In this document: piece by piece, positions 1-9,206 of the stretch
How positions within the stretch are numbered: position 1 is the stretch's first letter
Layout: each line of letters begins with the position of its first letter
Assembly: GCF_001652265.1 (NCBI RefSeq)
Contig: NZ_LWBS01000066.1
Span: 1-64,000 of the forward strand
DNA: 64,000 nt
Source: Rhizobium leguminosarum
GTDB lineage: Bacteria; Pseudomonadota; Alphaproteobacteria; Rhizobiales; Rhizobiaceae
Direction: 5' to 3'
The notes under the pieces: model-generated
What the model saw: the letters and a program-made list of their open reading frames with translations, nothing else
What the model was told of the DNA's origin: nothing
Databases searched by the model: none
Made by a program: the position numbers and the translations under genes

Positions 1-577
1 GGTGCATGTTGGAGTTCTGGCCGCGATAGGCGCCGCCATCGAGCGGCTGCCAGTCGGCGGTGAATTCCTCGGCGATCGCGCCGTGCTTCGCTTCCCAGAA
101 CTTCGTGTTGAGGATCTCGGTGATATCGGCGAGCATGCCGTCGGCAAGCGGATGACCGATCGTCTTTGCCGATGAGGCGGCGAGCAGCACGAAAGCATGG
201 CCATAGCCCTGCTTGTTGGAATCAATAGGACCGTCATTGTTGAGCGACCAGAAATAGCCGCCGTTTTTCCGGTCGCGATGATGGTTCCAGATATAGTCCA
301 TACCGTAGTCGACAACATCGGCAGCGCCGGGGCGGCCGAGCAAGGCGCCGATCGAGAAGCAATGCACGGCGCGCGCCGCGATATGGATGCCGCGAACCTG
401 GCCCTCGGCGTCGAGAGGCCTACCTTCGGCGTCGAGATCGTAGAAGCCGCCCTTGGGATTGACCGAATTGTGCTGGAAGAAATCGAAGAGGCCGTTTGCC
501 TGCGCCAGCAGCCAGCTGCGGTGATAGGCGCGGCCCGCCCAGTTTCCAAGCACGGCGTTGCCGATTGCGGGTGCCAT
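1..577 (-). CDS. AGE family sugar epimerase/isomerase (5' part, runs off the window)
   Basis: This is the N-terminal 192 residues of an N-acylglucosamine 2-epimerase (AGE) superfamily protein; the rest lies left of the window. The translation begins MAPAIGNAVLGNWAGRAYHR and has the alternating helical (alpha/alpha)6-barrel style, with NPKGGFYDLDAEG near residue 40, IHIAARAVHCFSIGALLG near 75 and GQNSNMH at the edge. RGQNSNMH is typical of the family, whose members act on mannose, sulfoquinovose or N-acylglucosamine; the substrate cannot be told from this fragment. The ATG at 577 is chosen because GGAGGA lies just upstream on the minus strand. Its promoter shares a 271-bp intergenic region with divergent metH. 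Confidence 0.85.
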   Translation of the reverse strand, partial: MAPAIGNAVLGNWAGRAYHRSWLLAQANGLFDFFQHNSVNPKGGFYDLDAEGRPLDAEGQVRGIHIAARAVHCFSIGALLGRPGAADVVDYGMDYIWNHHRDRKNGGYFWSLNNDGPIDSNKQGYGHAFVLLAASSAKTIGHPLADGMLADITEILNTKFWEAKHGAIAEEFTADWQPLDGGAYRGQNSNMH

Positions 578-639
578 GATACTCCTCCAATTTCGTGCAC
601 AAAGCGTTGTAAACGCCTATATAGGGGTCGGACGAGTCT

Positions 640-760
640 GTCATCCGGCTATCGCATTGGCCCGTAAAGCGGGATCGGTTTTCGGAGGCACGATGCGTCG
701 ATTCAAACTGTTACAACGTCCTTTGCGCGCCTGAAAAGACGCGCGGCCTGTAGGCTTGCA
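640..760. repeat. Degenerate rhizobial mosaic palindromic repeat
   Basis: The block from about 655 to 716 resembles the hairpin-plus-linker unit at 31257-31323; both share the linker ATGCGTCGATTCAAA. The block from about 707 to 752 (CGTCCTTTGCG, then GACGCGCGGC, then CTGTAG) resembles the units at 57195-57237 and 42834-42868. Both are degenerate here. No coding content is seen. Confidence 0.7.
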
Positions 761-788
761 AAGCACGAAATCGACAGGCATATATTGA

Positions 789-806
789 CATAAAGATATC
801 TTTATG
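789..806. promoter_or_regulatory. 18-bp palindromic operator upstream of metH (SahR/SamR-type, predicted)
   Basis: CATAAAGATATCTTTATG is a perfect 18-bp palindrome ending 42 bp before the metH start. A copy with one mismatch lies at 40866-40883, before the ArsR-methyltransferase/metF operon. Sharing between two methionine-cycle loci, one encoding an ArsR-type regulator, supports a common operator. Binding is inferred. Confidence 0.85.
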
Positions 807-848
807 TGATTTGGACTGTCTGGTCTTACGACGTCAAGGAGCCTTCCC

Positions 849-3800
849 GTGTTTGATAATCTCTTTGGTCCGGAAACGGGCAAACGTGACGGCAGTGAAG
901 TTTTCGCAGCTTTGAGACAAGCCGCGAGCGAACGCATCCTTGTTCTCGACGGCGCCATGGGCACGCAGATCCAGGGTCTCGGTTATGATGAAGACCAGTT
1001 TCGCGGAACACGCTTCATCGGCTGCGCCTGTCACCAGAAAGGCAATAACGACCTACTGATCCTGACCCAGCCGGACGCGATCGAAGAGATCCATTACAGA
1101 TACGCCAAGGCCGGCGCCGATATTCTCGAGACCAACACCTTCTCCTCGACCCGCATCGCCCAGGCTGATTACGAGATGGAAGGTGCGGTCTACGACCTCA
1201 ACAAGGAAGGTGCCGAAATCGTGCGGCGGGCAGCACAGCGCGCCGAGCGCGAGGATGGCCGCCGCCGCTTCGTCGCCGGCGCCATCGGGCCGACCAACCG
1301 CACTGCCTCGATCTCGCCCGACGTCAACAATCCGGGTTTTCGCGCCGTCACCTTCGACGATCTGCGTTCCGCCTATGGCGAGCAGGTCGACGGTCTGATC
1401 GACGGCGGCGCCGACATCATCCTCATCGAGACGATCTTCGACACGCTGAACGCCAAGGCTGCGATCTTCGCCTGCGAGGAGCGCTTCGAGGCCAAGGGCG
1501 TGCGCCTGCCGGTGATGATCTCGGGCACGATCACCGATCTCTCCGGCCGCACGCTGTCCGGCCAGACGCCGTCGGCCTTCTGGAATTCGGTGCGCCATGC
1601 CAATCCCTTCACGATCGGGCTCAACTGCGCGCTCGGCGCCAATGCAATGCGCCCGCATCTGCAGGAGCTTTCGGGCGTCGCCGACACCTTCATCTGCGCC
1701 TATCCGAATGCCGGCCTGCCAAACGAATTCGGCCAATATGACGAAACGCCGGAACTGATGGCGGCGCAGATCGACGGCTTCGCCCGCGAGGGCCTGGTTA
1801 ACATCGTCGGCGGCTGCTGCGGCTCGACGCCGGAGCATATCAAGGCGATCGCCGAGACCGTTGCGAAATACAAGCCACGGCCGATCCCTGAGCATCGCCC
1901 CTTCATGTCGCTGTCGGGTCTCGAACCTTTCGAACTGACGAAGGATATCCCCTTCGTCAATGTCGGCGAACGCACCAACGTCACCGGCTCGGCCCGCTTC
2001 CGCAAACTGATCACCAACGCCGATTTCACGGCAGCGCTCGATGTGGCGCGCGACCAGGTCGAGAACGGCGCGCAGGTGATCGACATCAACATGGACGAGG
2101 GCCTGATCGACTCCGAAAAGGCGATGGTCGAATTCCTCAACCTGATCGCCGCCGAGCCTGACATCGCCCGTGTGCCCGTCATGATCGACTCGTCGAAGTT
2201 CTCGATCATCGAATCCGGCCTGAAGCGCGTTCAAGGCAAGCCGATCGTCAACTCGATCTCGCTAAAGGAAGGCGAGGAGAATTTCCTCGCCCAGGCGCGG
2301 CTGCTGCACAATTATGGTGCCGCCGTCGTCGTCATGGCCTTCGACGAGACGGGGCAGGCGGACAGCTACGAGCGCAAGGTGGATATCTGCACACGCGCCT
2401 ATAAGCTGCTGACCGAAAAAATCGGCTACCCGCCCGAGGACATCATCTTCGATCCGAACATTTTCGCGGTCGCGACCGGCATCGAGGAGCACAATAATTA
2501 CGGCGTCGACTTCATCGAGGCGACGCGGACGATCCGCGAGCGCATGCCGCTGGTGCATATTTCGGGCGGCGTCTCGAACCTCTCCTTCTCGTTCCGCGGC
2601 AACGAGCCGGTGCGCGAGGCGATGCACGCCGTGTTCCTCTACCACGCCATCCAGGCGGGCATGGACATGGGCATCGTCAATGCCGGCCAGCTTGCCGTCT
2701 ACGACAACATCGATCCCGAACTGCGCGAGGCCTGCGAGGACGTGGTGCTGAACCGCCGTCCCGACGGCACCGAGCGGCTTCTCGAAGTCGCGGAGAAATT
2801 CCGTGGCGGCGCGGCACGCGAAGGCCGCGTCCAGGATCTCTCCTGGCGCGAATGGAGCGTCGAAAAGCGTCTCGAACATGCGCTGGTCAACGGCATCACC
2901 GAATATATCGAGGCCGATACTGAGGAGGCGCGCCAGCAGGCTTCCAGGCCGCTGCACGTCATCGAAGGGCCGCTGATGGCCGGCATGAACGTCGTCGGTG
3001 ACCTGTTCGGCTCGGGCAAGATGTTCCTGCCGCAGGTGGTCAAGTCGGCGCGCGTGATGAAGCAGGCGGTGGCCGTGCTGCTGCCCTACATGGAAGAGGA
3101 AAAGCGCCTCAATGGCGGCGAGGAACGCCGGTCGGCCGGCAAGATCCTGATGGCGACGGTCAAGGGCGACGTGCACGATATCGGCAAGAACATCGTCGGC
3201 GTCGTGCTTGCATGCAACAATTACGAGATCGTCGACCTCGGCGTCATGGTGCCGGCGACGAAGATCCTCGAAACGGCGATTGCCGAAAAGGTCGATGTCA
3301 TTGGCCTTTCCGGCCTGATCACGCCGTCGCTCGACGAGATGGTGCATGTCGCCGCCGAGATGGAGCGGCAGGGTTTCGAGATCCCGCTGCTGATCGGCGG
3401 GGCAACGACCAGCCGCGTGCATACGGCCGTGAAGATCCATCCGGGCTACAACAAGGGGCAGACGGTCTACGTGACCGATGCGAGCCGCGCCGTCGGCGTC
3501 GTCTCCGCTCTGCTTTCGCCGGAAATGCGCCAGAGCTATGTCGACGATTTAAGAGCCGAATATGCCAAGGTGGCGGCGGCCCATGCGCGCAGCGAGGCCG
3601 AGAAGGTGCGCTTGCCGTTGCCGCGGGCTCGCGAGAATGCCCACAAGATCGACTGGTCTGCCCACCAGCCGGTGAAGCCGCAATTCTTCGGCACACGGGT
3701 GTTCGAGGATTACGATCTGGCCGAGCTTGCCAAATACATCGACTGGACGCCGTTCTTCCAGACCTGGGAGCTGCGCGGCCGGTACCCCGCCATTCTCGAA

Positions 3801-4622
3801 GACGAGAAGCAGGGCGAGGCGGCGCGCGCGCTCTGGGCCGATGCGCAGGCCATGCTCAAGAAGATCATCGACGAGAAGTGGTTCCGTCCGCGCGCCGTCA
3901 TCGGCTTCTGGCCGGCCGGCGCCGTCGGCGACGATATCCGGCTGTTCACGGACGAGAGCCGGAAGCACGAGCTTGAGACCTTCTATACGCTGCGCCAGCA
4001 GCTTTCGAAGCGGGACGGGCGGCCGAACGTGGCGCTCTCCGACTTCGTGGCGCCTGTCACAAGCGGAGTTCAGGATTATGTCGGCGGCTTCGTGGTGACG
4101 GCCGGCATCGAGGAAATCGCCATCGCCGAGCGTTTCGCGCGGGCGAACGACGACTATTCCTCGATCCTCGTCAAGGCGCTGGCCGACCGCTTCGCCGAAG
4201 CTTTTGCCGAGCGCATGCACGAGCAGGTGCGGCGCGAATACTGGGGCTATGCCAAGGACGAGACGCTCAGCAAGGAGGATCTCATCACCGAAGCCTATGC
4301 CGGCATTCGCCCGGCGCCCGGTTATCCCGCCCAGCCCGACCACACCGAAAAGGCAACACTCTTCAAGTTGCTCGATGCTGAAAGAGCGGCCGGCGTGAAG
4401 CTGACGGAGAGCTATGCGATGTGGCCCGGTTCCTCGGTCTCCGGCCTCTATATCGGCCATCCCGACTCTTATTATTTCGGCGTCGCCAAGGTGGAGCGCG
4501 ATCAGGTGGAAGACTATGCTGCCCGCAAGCAGATGGCGGTGTCTGAAGTCGAGCGCTGGCTCGGACCGGTGCTGAACTATGTGCCGCGCAAGACGGACGA
4601 GCAGATCGAGGACGCGGCCTGA
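849..4622 (+). CDS. metH: Cobalamin-dependent methionine synthase
   Basis: Transfers a methyl group from 5-methyltetrahydrofolate to homocysteine through methylcobalamin. At 1257 residues it is a full-length cytosolic MetH with all modules. The homocysteine domain is at about 20-340, with zinc-ligand candidates at Cys260 (GLNCALG) and Cys323/324 (GGCCGS). The pterin domain is at about 360-620 ([15 protein letters not shown]). The cobalamin cap follows, then the B12 Rossmann domain with DVHDIGKN, where His776 is the expected lower cobalt ligand, and a C-terminal activation domain from about 910 ([15 protein letters not shown]). The start is GTG at 849 with AGGAG about 8 bases upstream. An 18-bp palindrome in the promoter is shared with the metF operon, indicating joint control. 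Large reading frames inside it in other frames are shadows. Confidence 0.98.
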   Translation: MFDNLFGPETGKRDGSEVFAALRQAASERILVLDGAMGTQIQGLGYDEDQFRGTRFIGCACHQKGNNDLLILTQPDAIEEIHYRYAKAGADILETNTFSSTRIAQADYEMEGAVYDLNKEGAEIVRRAAQRAEREDGRRRFVAGAIGPTNRTASISPDVNNPGFRAVTFDDLRSAYGEQVDGLIDGGADIILIETIFDTLNAKAAIFACEERFEAKGVRLPVMISGTITDLSGRTLSGQTPSAFWNSVRHANPFTIGLNCALGANAMRPHLQELSGVADTFICAYPNAGLPNEFGQYDETPELMAAQIDGFAREGLVNIVGGCCGSTPEHIKAIAETVAKYKPRPIPEHRPFMSLSGLEPFELTKDIPFVNVGERTNVTGSARFRKLITNADFTAALDVARDQVENGAQVIDINMDEGLIDSEKAMVEFLNLIAAEPDIARVPVMIDSSKFSIIESGLKRVQGKPIVNSISLKEGEENFLAQARLLHNYGAAVVVMAFDETGQADSYERKVDICTRAYKLLTEKIGYPPEDIIFDPNIFAVATGIEEHNNYGVDFIEATRTIRERMPLVHISGGVSNLSFSFRGNEPVREAMHAVFLYHAIQAGMDMGIVNAGQLAVYDNIDPELREACEDVVLNRRPDGTERLLEVAEKFRGGAAREGRVQDLSWREWSVEKRLEHALVNGITEYIEADTEEARQQASRPLHVIEGPLMAGMNVVGDLFGSGKMFLPQVVKSARVMKQAVAVLLPYMEEEKRLNGGEERRSAGKILMATVKGDVHDIGKNIVGVVLACNNYEIVDLGVMVPATKILETAIAEKVDVIGLSGLITPSLDEMVHVAAEMERQGFEIPLLIGGATTSRVHTAVKIHPGYNKGQTVYVTDASRAVGVVSALLSPEMRQSYVDDLRAEYAKVAAAHARSEAEKVRLPLPRARENAHKIDWSAHQPVKPQFFGTRVFEDYDLAELAKYIDWTPFFQTWELRGRYPAILEDEKQGEAARALWADAQAMLKKIIDEKWFRPRAVIGFWPAGAVGDDIRLFTDESRKHELETFYTLRQQLSKRDGRPNVALSDFVAPVTSGVQDYVGGFVVTAGIEEIAIAERFARANDDYSSILVKALADRFAEAFAERMHEQVRREYWGYAKDETLSKEDLITEAYAGIRPAPGYPAQPDHTEKATLFKLLDAERAAGVKLTESYAMWPGSSVSGLYIGHPDSYYFGVAKVERDQVEDYAARKQMAVSEVERWLGPVLNYVPRKTDEQIEDAA

Positions 4623-4643
4623 TTGCCGAGTCTTCGCGGTCGC

Positions 4644-4697
4644 TTAGAGCATGATGCCGAAAAGTGTGAGCGGTTTTCGGACGACATCATGCTCTAA
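4644..4697. repeat. 54-bp palindromic repeat (TTAGAGCATGATG family)
   Basis: Arms TTAGAGCATGATG (4644-4656) and CATCATGCTCTAA (4685-4697) are perfect inverted repeats. The 54-bp unit recurs in opposite orientation at 31327-31380 with two mismatches, and a degenerate copy lies at 36113-36160. It is a dispersed rhizobial intergenic repeat. Confidence 0.9.
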
Positions 4698-4707
4698 CTA
4701 TATAATG

Positions 4708-4759
4708 TAGAACAGGATTCAGATTTTAGGCCGACCCGGCCTAAAATCATCCTGTTCTA
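4708..4759. repeat. Long interrupted palindrome / hairpin
   Basis: Outer arms TAGAACAGGA and the matching CCTGTTCTA flank a perfect inner stem, GATTTTAGGCC (4722-4732) with GGCCTAAAATC (4738-4748). It follows the 54-bp repeat directly and is probably another dispersed palindromic unit. It could also act as an RNA hairpin after metH. Confidence 0.75.
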
Positions 4760-4792
4760 TGGCGGCGTCCTCAGAGATTGATTCAATAAATA

Positions 4793-4826
4793 AAAGCCGG
4801 AAGCGGTTCACCTCCCGGCTTTATGA
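4793..4826 (+). terminator. Predicted intrinsic terminator downstream of metH
   Basis: AAAGCCGG (4793-4800) pairs with CCGGCTTT (4815-4822), giving a GC-rich stem ending in T residues. It is the last hairpin before the toxin-antitoxin genes. The T-run is short, so efficiency is uncertain. Confidence 0.6.
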
Positions 4827-4929
4827 TTTTGATGCGGCTCATAGTTACCCGCATTCAGGCTATTTGAATTTGATAGCGCAATTAACGATGAAGTGGTATG
4901 CTTAGCCAAGTTAGCTAATGAGGGCGACG

Positions 4930-5163
4930 ATGCAAGTTACCATCCATGCCGCAAAGACAAATCTGTCGAAATTGATCGACGCTGCCCTTTCCGGTGAGGA
5001 AGTGGTGATCGCCAAGGGACGCAAACCTGTCGTGAAGATCATTCCGATTGTGCAGTCTTCCTTCAAGATCGGGCTGCTCAAGGGACAAGTTATTGGAAAT
5101 GGCCCCGACTTTTTTGAGCCCATGGATCAGGACGAGCTTGCGCCTTGGGAAGGGGGCGAGTGA
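4930..5163 (+). CDS. Phd/YefM-type antitoxin
   Basis: This 77-residue protein (MQVTIHAAKTNLSKLIDAAL) has the typical start of the Phd/YefM antitoxin fold: a beta strand, then AKTNLSKLI, then a GEEVVIAKGRKPVVKIIPI hairpin. Such antitoxins bind and neutralise a partner toxin and repress their own promoter. ATG 4930 is preferred over ATG 4918 because GAGGG lies at a proper distance from 4930. The last bases overlap the start of the PIN-domain toxin gene (GTGA overlap), so the two are translationally coupled. The acidic C-terminus (EPMDQDELAPWEGGE) is the likely toxin-wrapping segment. Confidence 0.88.
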   Translation: MQVTIHAAKTNLSKLIDAALSGEEVVIAKGRKPVVKIIPIVQSSFKIGLLKGQVIGNGPDFFEPMDQDELAPWEGGE

Positions 5164-5561
5164 ACTCGCTCCTGCTCGACACCCATGCTTGGGCATGGTC
5201 GCTGATCGGCGATGAGCGGCTCTCGGCCAAGGCAATTGCTCTGATCGAAAAAGCGGAGACGATTTTTGTCAGCCCAATATCGCTATTTGAAATCGGGCAG
5301 AAGGTTCGTCTCGGCAAATGGCCGGAGATGGAGCCTTTCATTGGCCGGTTGCCGGAACTGCTGCATGAACAGGGTGGCATTGCCGCGGCATTGACACCGG
5401 AAATCTGTCTGACGTCGGCCATGATGGACTGGACACATCGCGATCCGTTCGACCGGTTTCTTGCAGCGACCGCCATGCAGAATGGGATACCGCTTATCTC
5501 CGCCGATGCGATCTTCGATGATCTTGTCGGAAATCAGCTCTGGATCGCCCGCTTCTGGTAA
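5160..5561 (+). CDS. vapC: VapC-family PIN-domain toxin ribonuclease
   Basis: A 133-residue PIN-domain protein, predicted to be a magnesium-dependent endoribonuclease toxin. The first acidic residue is Asp7 in LLLDTHAWAW, the central acidic position is in ISLFEIGQKV, and the C-terminal part holds WTHRDPFDRFLAATAM and SADAIFDDL. This is the subclass usually paired with Phd-type antitoxins. The start is taken as GTG 5160, overlapping the antitoxin stop and preceded by GGAAGGGGG; an upstream TTG would lengthen it by five residues. The gene ends three bases before the convergent GntR gene. The RNA target cannot be inferred. Confidence 0.9.
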   Translation: MNSLLLDTHAWAWSLIGDERLSAKAIALIEKAETIFVSPISLFEIGQKVRLGKWPEMEPFIGRLPELLHEQGGIAAALTPEICLTSAMMDWTHRDPFDRFLAATAMQNGIPLISADAIFDDLVGNQLWIARFW

Positions 5562-5564
5562 GGC

Positions 5565-6329
5565 TTACGTCACTGCAATCGTCAGTTCCGCGACAAAATC
5601 ATAGGCATCGCCGCGATAGAGCGAGCGGGTGAATTCGACGGCGCGGCCGGAACCCAGGTAGGATATACGCTCGATCGACAGGCCGGCCGCGCCGACGGAG
5701 ACGCCGAGAAGCTGGGCGTCGGCCTCCTTGATATTGGTTGCCGAGATACGCTGCACCGCGCGCACCGGACGGACCTGGAGGCGTTCGAGCTCGGCATAGA
5801 GCGAATTGGTGACGGCTGCGGGATCGGGCAGGAACTCGCCGGAAACGCTAGCATTCTCGATCGCTAGCGGCTGGTCGTCGGCGATGCGCAGGCGGGAGAG
5901 GCGCGAAACCTTGACGTCGGTACCGAGGCCAAGGATCATCATCTCGTCGGGCGAGGGGGTGTGGATGCCCTTATGCAGCCATTCGGAGCGGGAGGACATG
6001 CCGCGGCGCGCCATATCCTCCGTAAAGGAGGTAAGCTGCGACAGGCGCTGCTCGACCTTGGAAACTGGCTTGGCGACGAAGGTGCCCGAACCGTGACGGC
6101 GCACCAACAGGCCGTCGGCGACGAGTTCGTCGATCGCCTTGCGCACAGTGACGCGGCTGACGGCGGCGAATTCGGCGATGTCGCGTTCCGGCGGCAGCGC
6201 ATCGCCGTGACCAAGCGTGCCGGTGCGCACGGCTCCTTCGAGCGTGCGGCGCAGCTTGACGTAGAGCGGCCCTGTGCCGGCTGCCTGCAGGCGCTCCAGG
6301 GAAAGGAGGGTGGCGAGGTCATCGGTCAT
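5565..6329 (-). CDS. GntR/HutC-family transcriptional regulator
   Basis: This 254-residue regulator has an N-terminal winged helix (residues 20-90: LPPERDIAEFAAVSRVTVRKAIDELVADGLLVRRHGSGTFV) and a C-terminal UTRA ligand-binding domain (about 105-245). HutC-subfamily proteins with this layout often sense phosphorylated sugars, matching the sugar kinase encoded immediately upstream. Its ATG overlaps the kinase stop (ATGA), so the two are coupled. Likely targets are its own operon and the divergent importer; candidate half-sites lie at 7254-7266 and 7381-7393. The effector is unknown, but an amino sugar or its phosphate is plausible. Confidence 0.9.
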   Translation of the reverse strand: MTDDLATLLSLERLQAAGTGPLYVKLRRTLEGAVRTGTLGHGDALPPERDIAEFAAVSRVTVRKAIDELVADGLLVRRHGSGTFVAKPVSKVEQRLSQLTSFTEDMARRGMSSRSEWLHKGIHTPSPDEMMILGLGTDVKVSRLSRLRIADDQPLAIENASVSGEFLPDPAAVTNSLYAELERLQVRPVRAVQRISATNIKEADAQLLGVSVGAAGLSIERISYLGSGRAVEFTRSLYRGDAYDFVAELTIAVT

Positions 6330-7210
6330 GCCGCACCTCTCTGCCCGTCGTTCATGAGCTTGACTGCAAGTTCAACTGCGCCCTGCAGGGCATCGCCCTT
6401 CGGTCTGGCAAGCAGCGACCGGTAGCGTTCGGAAAGCCACGGCTCATAAGCTTCGGCAAGACCGCCGAGCAGGCAGATCGACGGGCATTCGGGCCAGAGC
6501 AGTGCTTCGAGACTTTCGCCGATCGCCGTTGCCGCATCCGTGACGATGGCGGCCGCGGCGGCATCGCCCTCGGCCGCATGTCCGAAGACGGTGGGGGCGT
6601 AACGGGCAAAATCCTTCGGTCTTGCCGAATGGGCGAATTCGACGATGCGCTCGGGATCGTTGCCGTATTCGGTCATGACCGCGTCGGTGATCGGCGATGC
6701 CGGGCGCACCCCGTCATGGGCGAGCAGCGATCGTTCCAGGAGATCGCGGCCCAGGCGGGCACCGCTTGCCTGGTCGCCGACAACGAAACCCCAGCCGCCG
6801 ATGCCGTTCAGCCGGCCATCCTTGCGGGCATTATAGACCGAGCCGGTGCCGAAGGCGCCGACGATGCCGTCGGCATCGCCGAGCGCGCCCTGCAGGGCGA
6901 TCAGCGCATCGGTGACGACGCGGCCTTCGGCAAAGGGCAGGGCCTTTTCGATTCGCCTGCCGTAATCGCCGACATTGGCGCCGGCGACGCCGACGACGGC
7001 TGCGACGGAGGAAAGGGTTTCAGCGGCAAGCCCGGCATCGCCTAGCGCCTGCCGGGCGGATTCGACGATATTGAGAAGGGAGTTTTCCAAATCCGACAGG
7101 ATGTTGGCAGGGCCGGCTTTGCCGCGGCCGATGACATTGCCGTTCCTGTCTGCGACTGCGGCCCGGCAGCTCGTTCCGCCGCCGTCTATGCCGATTGCAA
7201 GCTCCGTCAT
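6326..7210 (-). CDS. BadF/BadG/BcrA-type sugar kinase (N-acetylglucosamine kinase-like)
   Basis: A 294-residue ASKHA-fold kinase. The phosphate-1 loop is IGIDGGGTSCRAAVAD at the N-terminus, an internal glycine-rich segment reads GIVGAFGTGSVY, and GGWGFVVGDQASGARLGRDLL matches the BadF/N-acetylglucosamine kinase group. It probably phosphorylates an incoming sugar, with an amino sugar most likely by family. The start at 7210 (MTELAIGIDGG) is chosen for GGAGG at correct spacing; an upstream ATG adds 12 unlikely residues. It is first in a two-gene operon with the GntR gene and divergent from the CUT1 importer. Confidence 0.87.
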   Translation of the reverse strand: MTELAIGIDGGGTSCRAAVADRNGNVIGRGKAGPANILSDLENSLLNIVESARQALGDAGLAAETLSSVAAVVGVAGANVGDYGRRIEKALPFAEGRVVTDALIALQGALGDADGIVGAFGTGSVYNARKDGRLNGIGGWGFVVGDQASGARLGRDLLERSLLAHDGVRPASPITDAVMTEYGNDPERIVEFAHSARPKDFARYAPTVFGHAAEGDAAAAAIVTDAATAIGESLEALLWPECPSICLLGGLAEAYEPWLSERYRSLLARPKGDALQGAVELAVKLMNDGQRGAA

Positions 7211-7730
7211 CGGGCCTCCGAATATGCCGTTCCCCATGGTTTTCAATACAATACCAAAAAAATACCATTTACCAAGTGGGAATGATGGAGAAAATTCATC
7301 TTTTTATCATATTGATTTTGCTTGATAAAATTTTTAGAATAATTTTATATGGCCAAAAAGTTAAATTCGGCTGGACAATTGGTATTTTTTTGGCCTTAAT
7401 TCGGCAAAAGGGAACAGCACTTCGAGGCCTACGAAAACCGGCAGTTAAGCCAAGCCGGAACCGCTTCGAGGATGATCGAGATGACGACCCGCCGGCCCGT
7501 CAAGCTGGTGACGAAGTTCAGGCATCCATCGGCTTTCCCCGCCATTTCGCCACCCGGCCGCCGGGAAGGCGCGCAGTTCGGCCGCAGGCGTCCGCCTTCG
7601 TGTCCGTTGAGCTTTCGGGACCGGCATTGCTGGCGGTCCTCCAAGGGGCGTTGGGTGTGACCTCAAACACGCCAATTGCTTGTTTCAGATCGAAAACAGC
7701 GCCTAGCGGCGCTTAAAACAGGAGAGGGAA
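7211..7730. promoter_or_regulatory. Divergent promoter region of the sugar module
   Basis: This 520-bp gap separates the kinase-gntR operon from the importer. It is AT-rich from 7240 to 7400, unlike its GC-rich surroundings. CCAAAAAAATACC (7254-7266) and its exact inverse GGTATTTTTTTGG (7381-7393) lie 114 bp apart and carry ATACC/GGTAT half-sites of the kind HutC-type regulators bind. A hairpin AGCGCC/GGCGCT (7698-7713) sits just before the ribosome site of the solute-binding protein gene. From 7400 to 7690 I see no gene. Confidence 0.6.
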
Positions 7731-8990
7731 ATGAAAAACACTGCTCTGAAAAGCCTGCTGCTTGCCTCCAGTCTGCTGACTTCTGCGGGTCTCGTCCACG
7801 CCGCCGACGTCACGCTGACGATCGAAAGCTGGCGTAACGACGACCTGCAGATCTGGCAGGAGAAGATTATCCCGGCCTTCGAAGCGAAGAACCCGGGCAT
7901 CAAGATCGTCTTCTCGCCGACAGCGCCGACCGAATACAACGCCTCGCTGAACGCCAAGCTCGATGCCGGCTCCGCAGGCGATATCATCACCTGCCGTCCG
8001 TTCGATGCCTCGCTCGAACTCTTCAACAAGAAGCAGCTCGTCGACATCACGAGCCTGCCTGGCATGGAGAACTTCTCGCCGGTCGCCAAGGCCGCCTGGA
8101 GCACCGACGACGGCAAGTCGACCTTCTGCGTGCCGATGGCTTCGGTCATCCACGGCTTCATCTATAACAAGGATGCCTTCGACAAGCTCGGCATCTCGAT
8201 GCCGAAGACGCAGGTCGAGTTCTACGCAGCGCTCGACAAGATCAAGGCCGACGGCACCTACATCCCGCTCGCCATGGGCACGAAGGATCTCTGGGAAGCC
8301 GCCACCATGGGCTACCAGAACATCGGCCCCAACTACTGGAAGGGCGAAGAGGGGCGCAAGGCTCTGATCGAAGGAAAGCAGAAGCTGACGGATCCCGAAT
8401 GGGTCAAGCCCTTTGAAGAGCTTGCCAAGTGGAAGCCCTATCTCGGCGACGGCTTCGAAGCCCAGACCTACTCCGATAGCCAGAACCTGTTCACGCTCGG
8501 TCGTGCAGCGATCTATCCGGCCGGTTCATGGGAAATCGCGCTGTTCAACAGCCAGGCCCAGTTCAAGATGGGTGCCTTCCCGCCACCGGTTCCGAAGGCC
8601 GGCGACACGGGCTACATCTCCGACCATCCGGATATCGGCGTCGCCCTGAACGCGAAGAGCACCCATGCCGAGGAAGCCAAGAAGTTCCTCAGCTGGGTCG
8701 CTTCGCCGGAGTTCGCCGATATCTACGCCAACTCGCTGCCGGGCTTCTTCAGCCTGAACTCCACCGCGGTCAAGATGTCCGATCCGCTCGCTCAGGAATT
8801 CGTTTCCTGGCGCGGCCCTTACAAGTCGACAGTGCGCTCGACTTACCAGATCCTGTCACGCGGCACGCCGAACCTTGAAAATGAGACCTGGGTCGAATCG
8901 GCCAACGTGATCAACGGCACGGATACGCCTGCGGTTGCTGCCGAAAAGCTCCAGAAGGGCCTCGACAGCTGGTACAAGCCGGCCAAGTGA
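7731..8990 (+). CDS. CUT1-type sugar ABC transporter, solute-binding protein
   Basis: A 419-residue periplasmic binding protein of the extracellular solute-binding family 1. The signal peptide is at about 1-24 (MKNTALKSLLLASSLLTSAG, cleavage near VHAAD). It is followed by the usual strand TLTIESWRNDDLQIWQEKIIPAFEAKNPGIKIVF and the GRAAIYPAGSWEIALF segment common in CUT1 proteins. Aromatic residues that would stack on sugar rings are frequent, but the ligand cannot be named. GGAGAGGG precedes the ATG. It is the first gene of a five-gene plus-strand operon with two permeases, a dehydrogenase and an ATPase. Confidence 0.93.
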   Translation: MKNTALKSLLLASSLLTSAGLVHAADVTLTIESWRNDDLQIWQEKIIPAFEAKNPGIKIVFSPTAPTEYNASLNAKLDAGSAGDIITCRPFDASLELFNKKQLVDITSLPGMENFSPVAKAAWSTDDGKSTFCVPMASVIHGFIYNKDAFDKLGISMPKTQVEFYAALDKIKADGTYIPLAMGTKDLWEAATMGYQNIGPNYWKGEEGRKALIEGKQKLTDPEWVKPFEELAKWKPYLGDGFEAQTYSDSQNLFTLGRAAIYPAGSWEIALFNSQAQFKMGAFPPPVPKAGDTGYISDHPDIGVALNAKSTHAEEAKKFLSWVASPEFADIYANSLPGFFSLNSTAVKMSDPLAQEFVSWRGPYKSTVRSTYQILSRGTPNLENETWVESANVINGTDTPAVAAEKLQKGLDSWYKPAK

Positions 8991-9025
8991 TGTGATCAGG
9001 GGCGGCGTTTGCAGCCCCTGATCCG

Positions 9026-9152
9026 GCCTGCCGGCCACCTTCTCCCCGCTCGCGGGGAGAAGGAGACTCGCAGCGACCTCCCAGCCCAATATAGCATCTC
9101 AATAGGGCGTATTCCCTCTCTTCCCAGGTGGCAGAGAGTTAGGGTGAGGCGC
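9026..9152. repeat. RIME-like intergenic mosaic element
   Basis: A perfect hairpin, CCTTCTCCCCG (9038-9048) with CGGGGAGAAGG (9053-9063), and a right end TTAGGGTGAGGCGC match the rhizobial intergenic mosaic element pattern. A second copy in opposite orientation lies at 23101-23242. Here it sits inside an operon between the binding protein and the first permease, where it may stabilise the upstream mRNA. Confidence 0.75.
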
Positions 9153-9206
9153 AACGTTTTCCACCTGTGCTGCCCTTGCAGCCAGTCGACAAGAACAGGC
9201 AAAGCC

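Noticed and set aside
578..848. SAM or cobalamin riboswitch upstream of metH
   Set aside because: I could not find the conserved core of a cobalamin or SAM-II element. The region holds degenerate repeats and a palindromic operator.
2262..3440. 392-codon open frame on the minus strand inside metH
   Set aside because: It is antisense to a complete, motif-rich MetH. Its composition is that of a GC-skewed shadow and it has no recognisable motifs or ribosome site. The same applies to 1053-2234 and 3549-4460.
4644..4826. Insertion sequence or CRISPR remnant after metH
   Set aside because: The repeats are palindromic units found elsewhere in single copies, without a transposase, regular spacers or target duplications.
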